Below are positions 26,395 through 35,913 of a stretch of 64,000 bases of DNA, piece by piece. The number at the start of each line of letters is the position of its first letter. Positions within the stretch are counted from its first letter, which is position 1. Location: NCBI RefSeq assembly GCF_011761305.1, contig NZ_JAAOZC010000006.1, positions 1 through 64,000 of the forward strand. The letters run 5' to 3'. Below the pieces are notes generated by a model. That model worked only from the letters and a program-made list of their open reading frames with translations, did no database searches and was not told where the DNA came from. The translations under genes and the position numbers were made by a program. Source of the stretch: Sphingomonas vulcanisoli (GTDB taxonomy: Bacteria > Pseudomonadota > Alphaproteobacteria > Sphingomonadales > Sphingomonadaceae).

Positions 26395-27657
26395 ATGAAC
26401 GCGCCGGTCCAAATAAATCCTGATCTCTTCTCAGACGAAATATTGTCGGAGCCTAATCCCTTTTATAGCGAGACCATTCCGCACTCGCCGGTCGTTTATG
26501 TGCCGTCGCGGCAGTTATATGCGGTGCTTTCTTACGATCTTGTCGTTCAGGTGGCTGACGACCATATCAACTTCTCAAGCCAGTTCGGCGAGCTTCTGAA
26601 GGGATTAGGCGCGACCGACCCGGAGATCATGGCGGTTTTGAGCGAGGGCTGGCCTCTCACCGACTCCCTCATTTCAAATGATCCACCGCTTCATGGCCGG
26701 TTTCGCCGCCTCGTCAGCCGGGCCTTCACGATGCCGCGTGTCGCGGCGATGGAAGCGGAAATCCGTAACACCGCCCGTGAGCTGGTTGACGCAATCGAGC
26801 GGAGAGGGGCCTGCGATTTCGTAACGAACTTCGCTATTCCCCTGCCGATCCTCGTCATATCCCGGCTTTTGGGCAGCGGTGAAGTGCCTGTTCAGACCGT
26901 TAAGGAATGGTCGGATGCTTTTGTCCATTTGTTTGGTGGTAAGGCGTCGCGGGATGTCCAGCTTGCGAGCGCTCACCTCATAGTGGCCTTTCAGCGTCAC
27001 TTCATCGGAAAGATCGCAGAGCGCCGGGCGGATCGCACGATCGAAGATATCATCGCCAGCTTGGTGCACGCCCGAACAGAAGATGACGAGCCATTGTCGG
27101 ACGCTGAAATTCTTTCGGTGATCCAGGCTCTGCTTATTGCGGGAAATGAAACGACGACGAGTACGCTTGCGGAAGGGATGAAGCTTTTCATCGAGCATCC
27201 GCAGCAGGTTGAGAAGGTACTCCGCAATCCAAAACTTTTCGGCGACATGGTGGAGGAAATCCTCAGGCTAACGTCGCCGGCGGCAGGGCTTTGGCGCATC
27301 GCTGCGAACGATACTCAGCTGGGGGAAGTCGCCATACCCAAAGGCGCACTGCTCAATCTGCGTTTTGCTGCAGCCAATCGCGATCCAGGCCATTTCCCGG
27401 ATCCCAACAAGTTCGACGTCGAGCGGCCGAACGCAAGAACCCATCTCGCGTTCGGACGCGGCATCCATATGTGCATCGGCAATATGTTGGCCCGCAAGGA
27501 ACTGGTTATCGGGTTTGAAGAACTGCTCACTCGGTTGACCGATTTCCGGATAACTGATCGAGCGGCCTTAAACTACCCACCTAATATGGTGACGCGAGGC
27601 TTATCAGCCTTGCCAATCAGCTTCCGGCGCCAGTTAGAGCGTGCCGATGCACTCTAG
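26395..27657 (+). CDS. cytochrome P450
   Basis: A 420-residue soluble bacterial P450. The I-helix oxygen-binding motif is AGNETT (249-254), the K-helix ExxR is EILR (288-291) and the haem ligand is Cys360 in FGRGIHMCIGN. The ATG at 26395 with GGAGAC upstream is preferred over an in-frame TTG at 26380. P450s of this type hydroxylate unactivated carbons or aromatic rings and need a ferredoxin and reductase, none of which is encoded nearby. It lies 30 bp after the receptor gene, so the two are probably co-transcribed and the P450 may make the first attack on the imported compound. Confidence 0.94.
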   Translation: MNAPVQINPDLFSDEILSEPNPFYSETIPHSPVVYVPSRQLYAVLSYDLVVQVADDHINFSSQFGELLKGLGATDPEIMAVLSEGWPLTDSLISNDPPLHGRFRRLVSRAFTMPRVAAMEAEIRNTARELVDAIERRGACDFVTNFAIPLPILVISRLLGSGEVPVQTVKEWSDAFVHLFGGKASRDVQLASAHLIVAFQRHFIGKIAERRADRTIEDIIASLVHARTEDDEPLSDAEILSVIQALLIAGNETTTSTLAEGMKLFIEHPQQVEKVLRNPKLFGDMVEEILRLTSPAAGLWRIAANDTQLGEVAIPKGALLNLRFAAANRDPGHFPDPNKFDVERPNARTHLAFGRGIHMCIGNMLARKELVIGFEELLTRLTDFRITDRAALNYPPNMVTRGLSALPISFRRQLERADAL

Positions 27658-27750
27658 TATCGTAGAGCGTGCGACGATTACGGCTAATCCCGGCTTTTAA
27701 GCAATCACCGAGCCATCGACCACGATCGTATCGGTTGAAGAGGACATAAT

Positions 27751-28503
27751 ATGAGTAGATTGCGCGGCAGAGTCGCGATCGTTACCGGATCTGCGGCGGG
27801 CCTCGGGAAAGCGATGGCCGTGCGGTTCGCGGCTGAAGGCGCCTCTCTGGTATTGGCCGATCGCGACGATGCAGGTTCCGTCGTAGAAACGATCGAAGCC
27901 AGTGGCGGCGTTGCAATAGCTACGCGCACCGACGTTTCCCGTCCTGAAGACGTCGATTCTATGATCGAAACCGCCATGCAGCGGTTCGGCAAGATCGACA
28001 TCTTGGTAAATAATGCCGCGATAGCAAGCACTCTTGTCCCGCGGCCTTTTGAGGAAATTGACCTTTCAGAGTGGAACCGCGTTCTTAACGTCAACATCAT
28101 GGGGACCGTGCTGCCGTGCCGAGCAGTGTCACCCATCATGCGCGGTCAGGGTTACGGCCGTATCCTAAACTTCGGTTCCAACACCGCAGTGCGTGGCGCA
28201 CCCAATCTTCTTCAATATGTTGCGAGCAAAGGTGCGGTCCAGGCCCTTTCGATGTCGCTGGCGCAGGAATTGGGCGGCGACGGCATAACGGTAAATGTTA
28301 TTGCGCCCGGTTATATTGAAACCGATAACAATTTGGCCAACTCGGCCATGGTCGACAATATCCGCGAATTGGCGGCGCGCCGCCGTGCAATATCGCGGGC
28401 GGCGGTTCCGGAAGATGTCGTAGAAACTGCGCTCTTTTTGATATCCGAAGGTGCGGGTTTTGTATCGAGCCAAGTGATTGTTGTTAATGGTGGACCAGCT
28501 TGA
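27751..28503 (+). CDS. short-chain dehydrogenase/reductase
   Basis: A classical 250-residue SDR: TGSAAGLGKAMA cofactor motif, NNAAIAS, active-site Ser in NFGSNTAV and YxxxK as YVASK. AGAGGA precedes the ATG. It likely oxidises an alcohol made by the P450 or by ring reduction, or acts on a cis-diol. Substrate unknown. It is followed after 121 bp by the hydratase-dehydrogenase-aldolase trio on the same strand. Confidence 0.9.
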   Translation: MSRLRGRVAIVTGSAAGLGKAMAVRFAAEGASLVLADRDDAGSVVETIEASGGVAIATRTDVSRPEDVDSMIETAMQRFGKIDILVNNAAIASTLVPRPFEEIDLSEWNRVLNVNIMGTVLPCRAVSPIMRGQGYGRILNFGSNTAVRGAPNLLQYVASKGAVQALSMSLAQELGGDGITVNVIAPGYIETDNNLANSAMVDNIRELAARRRAISRAAVPEDVVETALFLISEGAGFVSSQVIVVNGGPA

Positions 28504-28624
28504 GCTCCGGAGTATCCGCCGGTCATTCTGACATGGCTGCGCGATACCGTCTCGGATGGCTGCGGCGTTCCATTGGCGAAGTCGCGACATGGTTATCCTC
28601 AAACCGAGCATTGGACGATCATCG

Positions 28625-29419
28625 ATGACCCGGACGACGCACGAGCAGCTCGCGCGTCGCCTGCGCGACGCTTACTCGCGTGGGCCGGTGTCCCCGTTGC
28701 GCGACGGGCTCGATCCTCTTGATGCCGACGGCGCCTATGCGGTGCAGATGATCAACAATCGCTATTGGGAAGCGCAAGGTCGTCGGATGGTCGGCCGCAA
28801 GGCGGGGCTGACGGCAAAGGCGGTCCAGGCCCAACTCGGTGTCGATCAGCCCGATTTCGGCGTGCTGTTTGCCGACATGGAGATTGCCGACGGTGGCCGG
28901 CTTGATCCCCACCGCGTGCTTCAACCCAAGGCGGAGGCTGAGATCGCCTTCGTGCTCGGTGCCGACCTGCCCGATCCCGATACTTCGCCGGAACAAGCCG
29001 CCGCCGCCGTCAAGACCGTGCATGCCGCTATCGAAATCGTCGACAGCCGGATCGCCGATTGGAAGATAACCTTCGCCGACACAGTCGCGGACAACGGATC
29101 ATCGGCTTTTTTTGTTCTCGCCGAAACGGGGAGGCCGCTTGACGGAATTGATCTCGAAGGCGCCGCGATGACGATGCGGTTCAACAACGAAACGGTTTCG
29201 ACGGGCGTCGGCGCGGCGGCGCTCGGAAACCCGCTCAATGCAGCGGCCTGGCTCGCGCGGACACTGGCCGGACGCGGCGAACCGCTGAAGGCTGGTGATG
29301 TGCTGCTTGCCGGTGCGCTGGGGCCGATGGTCGCGCTGAAGGCCGGGGACAATGTTCGCGCCTCGATCGACGGGATCGGTGAAGTTGGCTTTGCTTACGC
29401 GGAGGTATCAGAGGCATGA
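28625..29419 (+). CDS. 2-hydroxypenta-2,4-dienoate hydratase (2-keto-4-pentenoate hydratase)
   Basis: A 264-residue FAH-fold hydratase. The metal-binding ExE is seen in [12 protein letters not shown], with a later DSRIADWK segment. It adds water to 2-hydroxypentadienoate to give 4-hydroxy-2-oxovalerate. The ATG at 28625 gives the family length; the longer frame from 28556 adds residues of no known fold. It overlaps the acetaldehyde dehydrogenase gene by 4 bp. Decarboxylases of the 4-oxalocrotonate branch are close relatives, but the neighbours favour the hydratase role. Confidence 0.9.
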   Translation: MTRTTHEQLARRLRDAYSRGPVSPLRDGLDPLDADGAYAVQMINNRYWEAQGRRMVGRKAGLTAKAVQAQLGVDQPDFGVLFADMEIADGGRLDPHRVLQPKAEAEIAFVLGADLPDPDTSPEQAAAAVKTVHAAIEIVDSRIADWKITFADTVADNGSSAFFVLAETGRPLDGIDLEGAAMTMRFNNETVSTGVGAAALGNPLNAAAWLARTLAGRGEPLKAGDVLLAGALGPMVALKAGDNVRASIDGIGEVGFAYAEVSEA

Positions 29420-30369
29420 GTAAAACGCGCGTCGCCATTATCGGATCTGGCAACATCGGCACAGACTTGATGATCAAGATCATGCGGCTCTCCAATATTC
29501 TAGAGATGGGCGCGTTCGTCGGGATCGATCCCGATAGTGACGGACTCAAGCGCGCCGCGAGGATGGGAGTGGCGACCACGGCCGAAGGTGTGGAAGGGCT
29601 GATCAAGTTACGGGAATTCGCCGACATCTCAATTGTCTTCGACGCCACCTCTGCCGGAGCCCACAAGCGCCACGATGCGCTGCTGCGGCAGCATGGAAAG
29701 CGCGTGATCGATCTTACCCCTGCCGCGATTGGTCCATACACTGTGCCGCCGGTTAACGGCGATGCGAACCTAGATGCAGCAAACGTCAATATGGTGACAT
29801 GCGGCGGCCAGGCGACAATCCCCATCGTGGCAGCCGTCGCCCGCGTGACGAAGGTGCATTATGGCGAGATCGTTGCTTCGATCGCCTCAAAAAGCGCCGG
29901 TCCCGGGACGCGCGCGAATATCGACGAGTTCACCGAGACAACCAGCCGTGCGATCGTTGAAGTGGGCGGCGCTTCTCGCGGCAAAGCGATCATCGTCCTC
30001 AATCCGGCCGAGCCGCCGCTGATCATGCGTGATACCGTATATTGCTTGGCCAACGACGCGGACCGCGAGGCTATCCGACGTAGTATCGAAGACATGGTGG
30101 CCGAGGTGCAGACCTACGTTCCGGGCTATCGTCTGAAGCAGGCGGTGCAGTTCGAGGCGATTGGCGACAACAATCCGTTGCACATTCCCGAAATGGCCGA
30201 CTTGGGCGAAACCCGATTCACGGGGCTGAAAGTGACGGTCCTCCTGGAGGTGGAGGGTGCCGCCCATTATTTGCCTGCTTATGCCGGCAACCTCGACATA
30301 ATGACTTCTGCGGCCCTTCGGACCGCAGAGAAGATGGCGGTCCGGATGCTCAAAAAGGAAGCGGCATGA
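29416..30369 (+). CDS. acetaldehyde dehydrogenase (acylating)
   Basis: The 317-residue protein has an N-terminal NAD motif ([12 protein letters not shown]) and the catalytic Cys in [10 protein letters not shown]. It converts acetaldehyde (or propanal) and CoA to acyl-CoA with NAD+ and works in a tunnelled complex with the aldolase whose gene overlaps it by 4 bp. Length and order match the conserved hydratase-dehydrogenase-aldolase module of meta pathways (BphJ/HsaG/XylQ type). Confidence 0.96.
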   Translation: MSKTRVAIIGSGNIGTDLMIKIMRLSNILEMGAFVGIDPDSDGLKRAARMGVATTAEGVEGLIKLREFADISIVFDATSAGAHKRHDALLRQHGKRVIDLTPAAIGPYTVPPVNGDANLDAANVNMVTCGGQATIPIVAAVARVTKVHYGEIVASIASKSAGPGTRANIDEFTETTSRAIVEVGGASRGKAIIVLNPAEPPLIMRDTVYCLANDADREAIRRSIEDMVAEVQTYVPGYRLKQAVQFEAIGDNNPLHIPEMADLGETRFTGLKVTVLLEVEGAAHYLPAYAGNLDIMTSAALRTAEKMAVRMLKKEAA

Positions 30370-31400
30370 CCTTCGATCCGACGAGCACCAAGCTCTACAT
30401 TCAAGACGTAACGCTCCGCGATGGTATGCACGCGATCCGGCACCAGTACGGCCTGGACCATGTCCAGCAAATCGCGCGCGCACTCGATCGGGCGAAGGTC
30501 GATGCAATAGAGGTCGCTCATGGCGATGGCTTGCAGGGATCGTCTTTCAACTACGGCTTTGGTGCCCACCGCGATGTGGATTGGATCGCGGCAGTGGCCG
30601 AGGTTCTCGAACATTCGGTACTCACCACGCTTCTGCTGCCCGGCATTGGAACAGTGCATGATCTCAAGCATGCGTATGAGTTAGGGGTGCGATCGGTAAG
30701 AATTGCGACCCACTGCACCGAAGCGGACGTCTCGAAGCAGCATATCGAAGCGGCGCGCGGTTTGGGCATGGATGTGTCGGGCTTCCTGATGATGAGCCAC
30801 ATGAACACGCCGGAGGGGCTCGCCCAGCAGGCGAAGCTGATGGAGAGCTATGGGGCCCATTGCGTCTATGTCACCGACAGCGGCGGCGCGATGAGCATGG
30901 AGGACTATGCGGCGCGACTTCGTGCCTATGATCGGGTGCTGAAGCCCGAAACGCAACGCGGCGTGCATGCCCATCATAATCTGTCCCTCGGCGTCGCCAA
31001 CTCGATCGTCGCGGTGCAAAATGGTGCGGTTCGGGTTGATGCGAGCTTGGCCGGCATGGGGGCTGGCGCCGGGAATGCACCTCTTGAAGTCTTTATCGCT
31101 GCGGCGGACCGCTACGGGTGGAACCATGGCTGCGATCTTTATGCCTTGATGGACGCCGCTGAAGACCTGGTCCGCCCGCTGCAAGATCGTCCGGTGCGCG
31201 TTGATCGCGAGACACTAACCCTCGGCTACGCCGGGGTGTATTCGAGTTTTTTACGGCATGCCGAAAAGGCGGCCAAAGATTACGGTATCGACACAAGATC
31301 GATCCTTGCCGAGGTCGGACGCCGAAAGATGGTTGGCGGGCAAGAGGATATGATCATCGACGTCGCACTCGATCTGCAAGCGACCCACAGGCGGCGATAA
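30366..31400 (+). CDS. 4-hydroxy-2-oxovalerate aldolase
   Basis: A 344-residue class II aldolase of the DRE-TIM family. [10 protein letters not shown] near the N-terminus carries the catalytic Arg and a metal-binding Asp, and HAHHNLSLG supplies two metal-binding His. It splits 4-hydroxy-2-oxovalerate to pyruvate and acetaldehyde, which is channelled to the partner dehydrogenase. It is the last gene of the plus-strand block; no clear terminator follows. Confidence 0.96.
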   Translation: MTFDPTSTKLYIQDVTLRDGMHAIRHQYGLDHVQQIARALDRAKVDAIEVAHGDGLQGSSFNYGFGAHRDVDWIAAVAEVLEHSVLTTLLLPGIGTVHDLKHAYELGVRSVRIATHCTEADVSKQHIEAARGLGMDVSGFLMMSHMNTPEGLAQQAKLMESYGAHCVYVTDSGGAMSMEDYAARLRAYDRVLKPETQRGVHAHHNLSLGVANSIVAVQNGAVRVDASLAGMGAGAGNAPLEVFIAAADRYGWNHGCDLYALMDAAEDLVRPLQDRPVRVDRETLTLGYAGVYSSFLRHAEKAAKDYGIDTRSILAEVGRRKMVGGQEDMIIDVALDLQATHRRR

Positions 31401-31479
31401 TAGCCGAAGTTCAGCGAGCTTTGACTGAAATCACCTGCTTCGGTCATTGTCCTTAAGCAGAGCGCTGCTTTCGAACGCG

Positions 31480-31552
31480 ATCAAGCTACGCTCAGGACTT
31501 ATTGCTTGATCCAGAGGATGATGGTTGCGGCGATTCAGATGCGGACATGAAG
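31480..31552 (-). other. possible transposase C-terminal remnant beside the IS3 element
   Basis: Reading leftward from the IS3 end, one frame gives HVRI, a stop, then IAATIILWIKQ and a stop. Such IAA..I.W. endings are common at the C-terminus of IS5-like transposases. The fragment is only about 20 codons, so the call is weak. If correct, the right IS3 element also inserted into or beside older IS material. Confidence 0.25.
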
Positions 31553-31578
31553 TGACGTGCTCCCCTGATTGTTACCAG

Positions 31579-32469
31579 TCAGAGGTAGAGTCCGGCTCCT
31601 TCATGATGATTGGTTGAGGTGATGCCAACCTGTCTGGGGGCATGCCCCCAGACAGGTTGGCCGGCGATCTCGGCGGGGGTTCTCCCGCCCAGTTTCGAGT
31701 GTGGTCTGACGTGGTTGTAGTCGTGTCGCCAGGCATCGAGCACGAAGCGGGCGTGCGGCAGCGACGTGAACAGCGTCTCGTTGAGGCATTCATCCCGCAG
31801 GCGCCCGTTGAAGCTCTCGACAAAGCCATTCTGCATTGGCTTGCCCGGTGCGATGTAATGCCACTCGACCCGCCGCTCCTGCGACCAGCGCAGGATGGCC
31901 GACGAGGTCAGTTCGGTGCCGTTATCGCTGACCACCATATGCGGCTTGCCGCGTATCCCGATCAGCCGCGTCAGTTCCCGCGCGACCCGCATGCCCGATA
32001 GCGACGTGTCCGCCACCAGCGCTAGGCATTCTCGCGTATAGTCGTCCACCACGCACAGGATGCGGAACCGCCGGCTGCACGTCAGGGTGTCGGAGACGAA
32101 GTCGAGCGACCAGCGCTGGTTCGGGCCATCGGGCAACACCATCGGCGTCCGTGTGCCCAGGGCGCGCTTGCGGCCACCGCGACGACGGACCCGCAAGTTC
32201 TCCTCGCGATAGACCCGCAGCAGCTTCTTGTGGTTGGGCGTCATGCCCTCCCGCGCCAACAGATAGCCAAGGCGTCGGTAGCCGAACCGCCGACGTTCAG
32301 CTGCCAGCTCGCGCAGTCGTTGCCGCAGCGGACCATCGTCTGGCCGCGACGATCGATACCGGATCACTCGCCGGCTCACGCCGACCAGGTTACACGCCCG
32401 ACGCTCGCTCAAGCCGTGATGCTCACGGGCATGGGCGACGGCATCCCGCTTAGCGCCGGGCGTCACCAT
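31579..32469 (-). CDS. IS3-family transposase OrfB, catalytic part
   Basis: A 296-residue integrase-core protein with the DDE residues visible: Asp in WSLDFVSD, Asp in [10 protein letters not shown] and Glu in [15 protein letters not shown], and an HTH_21-type N-terminal region ([12 protein letters not shown]). It is made as an OrfAB fusion by frameshifting and cuts and joins the element ends. The frame is complete, so the transposase may be active. Confidence 0.95.
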   Translation of the reverse strand: MVTPGAKRDAVAHAREHHGLSERRACNLVGVSRRVIRYRSSRPDDGPLRQRLRELAAERRRFGYRRLGYLLAREGMTPNHKKLLRVYREENLRVRRRGGRKRALGTRTPMVLPDGPNQRWSLDFVSDTLTCSRRFRILCVVDDYTRECLALVADTSLSGMRVARELTRLIGIRGKPHMVVSDNGTELTSSAILRWSQERRVEWHYIAPGKPMQNGFVESFNGRLRDECLNETLFTSLPHARFVLDAWRHDYNHVRPHSKLGGRTPAEIAGQPVWGHAPRQVGITSTNHHEGAGLYL

Positions 32470-32729
32470 TTTTTTGATGCCAGATCCTTCAGCACCACGT
32501 TATCGAGCATCGCCTCGGCCAGCAGCTTCTTCAGCCGGCTGTTCTCTTCCTCGAGCGTGCGCAGGCGCCGGGCCTCGGACACCTCCAGGCCGCCATACCT
32601 CGACTTCCACTTGTAGAACGTCGCCGAGCTGATCCCGTGGCGGCGGCACACATCCGCCGTCGCCATCCCGGCCTCCTGCTCCTTCAAGATCGCGATGATC
32701 TGCTCTTCGCTGAACCTGCTCCGCTTCAT
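32463..32729 (-). CDS. IS3-family transposase OrfA
   Basis: The 88-residue protein starts [18 protein letters not shown], has the helix-turn-helix [20 protein letters not shown] and a leucine-zipper-like tail ([20 protein letters not shown]). Near its end seven A residues (complement of T at 32469-32475) precede TGGTGA; a -1 slip on this run joins OrfA to OrfB, whose frame opens at ATG right there. This is the usual programmed frameshift of IS3 elements. Confidence 0.95.
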   Translation of the reverse strand: MKRSRFSEEQIIAILKEQEAGMATADVCRRHGISSATFYKWKSRYGGLEVSEARRLRTLEEENSRLKKLLAEAMLDNVVLKDLASKKW

Positions 32730-32793
32730 CTTCGTCCGACTCCTTCGCGTCGGACTCTACTTAAAATCGGTCACATTTCAGGGGAGCACGTCA

Positions 32794-34658
32794 GGACCGA
32801 TCACCAGATATTCGCCACTGGAAAATCTGTGGTGACCGACGAGATCATTCCCATCCGTGGCGAACCACGGCTTTTCCAGACCGTAAAAGTACCTTGGGTT
32901 GTCGGCGGAGACATCCGCGGCGTGATTGGCGTATCGCGCGACATTACAGCTCGGAAGGCAGAAGAAGATCGCGTTCGCGAGAGCGAGATGCTCTACCGCA
33001 GCGTATTGGAGGCAAGCGCCGATTGCATCGTGGTTATATCTCTCGACGGGCGGCTGGAACTCATCAATCAGCCCGGCTGCAACATCATGGGGATTGGCAA
33101 TCCGGACGTCGGGCGTGGCAGACAATGGACTGATTTCTGGCCAAAGCGGGTTAGATCAAAGATTGCCTCGGCCCTTGATGCAGCGCGTTCCGGCCAAGCC
33201 GCGCGCTTTAGCGCAAAGCGGCCGGGAAACGGCGGCGAAGCGAAGTGGTGGGACGTCTTGGTCACACCGATCAAGGATCGGCAGGGCCGCGTATCGCGTA
33301 TTCTGTCAATCTGTCGCGATATCACCGAAAGCAAGGCTGCCGCCAATCGGTTGAAATGGACAAGTGAGCATGATGCGCTCACAACCCTGGCCAACCGCAG
33401 TGCGTTTCAGGCGCATTTAGAGTCCGCCACTATTCGATCAAAGCGGACGGGCGTGCCTTTCGGACTGCTTCTGCTCGACCTTGATCATTTCAAGCACGTC
33501 AACGATACACTCGGCCACGCCGCGGGCGATCAACTGCTACAGGCGGTCGCCCATCGTCTGCAGATCGGCACTCGACCAACCGACTTTACCGCGCGGTTGG
33601 GAGGGGACGAATTCGCGATCATCGTTGAACAGTCATGTGACGAGAGCGTGTTGCGAACAACAGGGGATGCTATCGCTGGCCGCCTCAATCAACCGGTCGC
33701 CATAGGTAAACGGCTTATAAGCGCTGGTGTGAGCATCGGCGGAGCCCTGTTCCCGCGCGATGGGGCAACCGCGCTCGAAGTCTTCAATAACGCCGATACT
33801 GCTCTGTACGCGCTCAAGACGTCGGGACGCGGCGGTTTGAGCGTGTTCCGCAACGAATTGCGGCAACAGGCTCAGCGTACGGCGTCTCAGTTGAGCCTCG
33901 CTCGCGTGGCTCTCCACCAGGACAGCGTGGTTCCTCATTATCAACCTAAGATCGATCTGCGGACGGGGCAGATCATTGGGTATGAGGCTCTTTTGCGATG
34001 GATACATCCTACGCGAGGCCTTCAGGGGCCGGACACAGTGTCGGAAGCCTTCAAGGACTATGAGCTAGCTTCCAAAATCGGAGACCTTGTCCGACGTCAT
34101 GTCATCGACGACGTCCGCGGCTGGCTTGATCGAGGCGTAACGTTCGGGCGTGTTGCGGTCAACGCGGCCCCCGTCGAGTTCCTGCGCGACGACTATGCGG
34201 AACGCCTGTTGGGTCAGGCTGCTGTTGTCAGTGTCCCACCTTCGTGCCTAGAAGTTGAGGTTACCGAGCATGTATTTTGCGAGCGTGGGGCCGACTATGT
34301 CGTCCGGGCGCTGAGCCTACTCAACCGCGCAGGGGTCAGCATCGCGCTTGACGACTTTGGAACGGGGTACTCATCGCTCGCACATCTCCGCGACTTCCCC
34401 GTGAACGTCGTCAAGATCGATCGTTCCTTCGTCCAACGCATGACGAAGGATGCGGAAATCTCAGCAATCATTGGCCTAGCCAAAAGTCTCTCATTGGATG
34501 TCGTTGCTGAAGGCGTGGAAACCGAGACCCAGCGCCAAGTCTTGCTGCAGAAAGGGTGCAGCCACGGGCAAGGCTATTTGTTCGGCGCAGCGGCCGACCG
34601 CGAGTCAGTGATCCGTGCCGGATATGGCTCGACAATCAATAAGCGAGCAATCACGTGA
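32794..34658 (+). pseudogene. PAS-GGDEF-EAL cyclic-di-GMP signalling protein, 5' end lost at the IS3 element
   Basis: The frame is open from inside the IS3 end (ATG 32637) to 34658, but gene-like sequence begins at 32794. It keeps the last half of one PAS domain (ending GVIGVSRDITARK), a complete second PAS (about 33000-33330), a GGDEF domain with intact GGDEF and an RPTD inhibitory site five residues before it, and an EAL domain with YEALLRW, DDFGTGYSS and AEGVETE. Both catalytic halves look active. The N-terminal sensor part and native start are missing. An IS-derived start (32637) or an internal ATG (32988) could still allow a shorter product. Confidence 0.85.
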
Positions 34659-34825
34659 AACCCAGGCCAGCGCTCTTGCTGGGCAGTCGGAGATTCGAAA
34701 TCTGGATACTGTTTTGATGCAAATTCCGATTCCGTACTGGCTGAAGTATCTCCGGAGAATATGCCAAGAATAAATGGCAAATATAGGTCCAGGATATTCT
34801 CTGCAGTACCAAGTAAATAATGAAA

Positions 34826-34859
34826 GGTGCGGCTCCGCGCCAAATAACCCCGAAGGGTT
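34826..34859 (-). terminator. terminator hairpins downstream of tRNA-Ser
   Basis: On the minus strand, just after the tRNA, AACCC-TTCG-GGGTT forms a stem with a stable UUCG tetraloop (34846-34859), followed by ATTT and then a second hairpin GGCGCGG/CCGCACC (34826-34841) with TTTCATT after it. Together they form a convincing tRNA terminator. Confidence 0.65.
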
Positions 34860-34886
34860 TTACTTCTCTTTTATTTTGGAAATACT

Positions 34887-34976
34887 TGGCGGAGACGGAG
34901 AGATTCGAACTCTCGGTACGGTTGCCCGTACGACGCTTTAGCAAAGCGTTGGTTTCAGCCACTCACCCACGTCTCC
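34887..34976 (-). tRNA. tRNA-Ser(GCU)
   Basis: The minus strand folds as a class II tRNA. The acceptor stem GGAGACG/CGTCTCC ends in discriminator G and encoded CCA (34887-34889). The anticodon loop CTTTGCTAAAG gives anticodon GCT. A long variable arm (CGTACGGGCAACCGTACG) and the T-arm GAGAGTTCGAATCTCTC are present. It lies at the boundary between the island-side debris and core genes, a common integration landmark. Confidence 0.97.
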
Positions 34977-35094
34977 GGGAAAGGCCGTTGGGGCAGGCTA
35001 TAGCGAGGCCGTCAGGGCGGATCAATCGTTCCGGGCGCTATTCATCGGCAGGAAAGGGCGAATTGCGCTAGAGAGGCGTGAACGGGAGGATGAT

Positions 35095-35853
35095 ATGGCG
35101 GGCGTGAAGCAGATTTCGGGTTGGGCGGCGGCGCTGCTGCTGGCGGGGGCGGCGAGCGCGCAGGTCGAGACGATCGATCCGAACACGGCGGCATCCCGCG
35201 CGAGTCAGGCGCCCGCGCGGCCCGCGCCGCATCCCGCCGAAAGCGGGCCGCCGCCGGCCGGCAATGGCCAGGCTCCGATCGCATCGTCGACGACCACGAC
35301 AACCACCACAACCGTCACCGCACCTCAACAGGACGCCGCCGCGCTCGCCAGTCAGGCGTCTTCCAACACCGGCACCTATCAGCAGGATGACGTGCTCGCC
35401 GCTGCCGAAGGCGTGTTCGGGCGCGGGGCGGAGGGGCTCGCCAAGGTCATCGAGAATACATTCAAGAAGAACGGCCGCCCCGATGGTTATATCGTCGGGC
35501 GCGAGGCGGGTGGGGCGATCGTCGCGGGCGTGCGCTATGGATCGGGGACTTTGTTTCACAAGGTGGAGGGGCAGCGGCCGGTGTTCTGGCAGGGGCCCTC
35601 GGTGGGCTTCGATCTCGGCGCCAACGGCTCCAAGACCTTCATCCTCGTCTACCATCTCTACGATACGCAGGAACTCTACAAGCGCTTCCCGGCGGTGGAG
35701 GGCAGCGCTTATGTGATCGGCGGCTTCACGGCTTCCTATCTACGCTGGCATGATGTCGTGCTGGTGCCGATCCGGCTGGGCGTCGGCTGGCGGCTGGGCG
35801 CGAACCTCGGCTACATGCGGTTCACCGAGAAGCGGAAGTGGTCGCCGTTTTAG
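35095..35853 (+). CDS. DUF1134 / EipA-family envelope protein
   Basis: A 252-residue secreted protein. A signal peptide (about residues 1-22, ending ASAQ) is followed by a low-complexity linker rich in Pro, Ala and Thr (a run of eight Thr near residue 65) and then a DUF1134 domain (about 95-250; motifs GYIVGREAGGAIVAG and YLRWHDVVLVPIRLGVGWR). In Brucella the DUF1134 protein EipA supports cell-envelope integrity; a similar periplasmic role is likely. It stands alone, on the opposite strand to the adjacent genes. Confidence 0.88.
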   Translation: MAGVKQISGWAAALLLAGAASAQVETIDPNTAASRASQAPARPAPHPAESGPPPAGNGQAPIASSTTTTTTTTVTAPQQDAAALASQASSNTGTYQQDDVLAAAEGVFGRGAEGLAKVIENTFKKNGRPDGYIVGREAGGAIVAGVRYGSGTLFHKVEGQRPVFWQGPSVGFDLGANGSKTFILVYHLYDTQELYKRFPAVEGSAYVIGGFTASYLRWHDVVLVPIRLGVGWRLGANLGYMRFTEKRKWSPF

Positions 35854-35913
35854 GATTGGCGTAGCCGGCTCTGGTGACAACGTGGCACAGCATGCCATGC
35901 GTCCGTTAGCAGC

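Larger units (their letters stand above)
31553..32793 (-). mobile_element. IS3-family (IS407-group-like) insertion sequence, 1241 bp, looks intact
   Basis: The ends are perfect 16-bp inverted repeats: TGACGTGCTCCCCTGA at 31553-31568 and its complement at 32778-32793. Both transposase frames are intact and overlap with a slippery run. The 4-bp flanks (GAAG left, GGAC right) are not duplicated, so the copy may have been joined to its present neighbours by recombination or adjacent deletion. It lies between the end of the meta-pathway operon and a truncated signalling gene. Confidence 0.93.
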
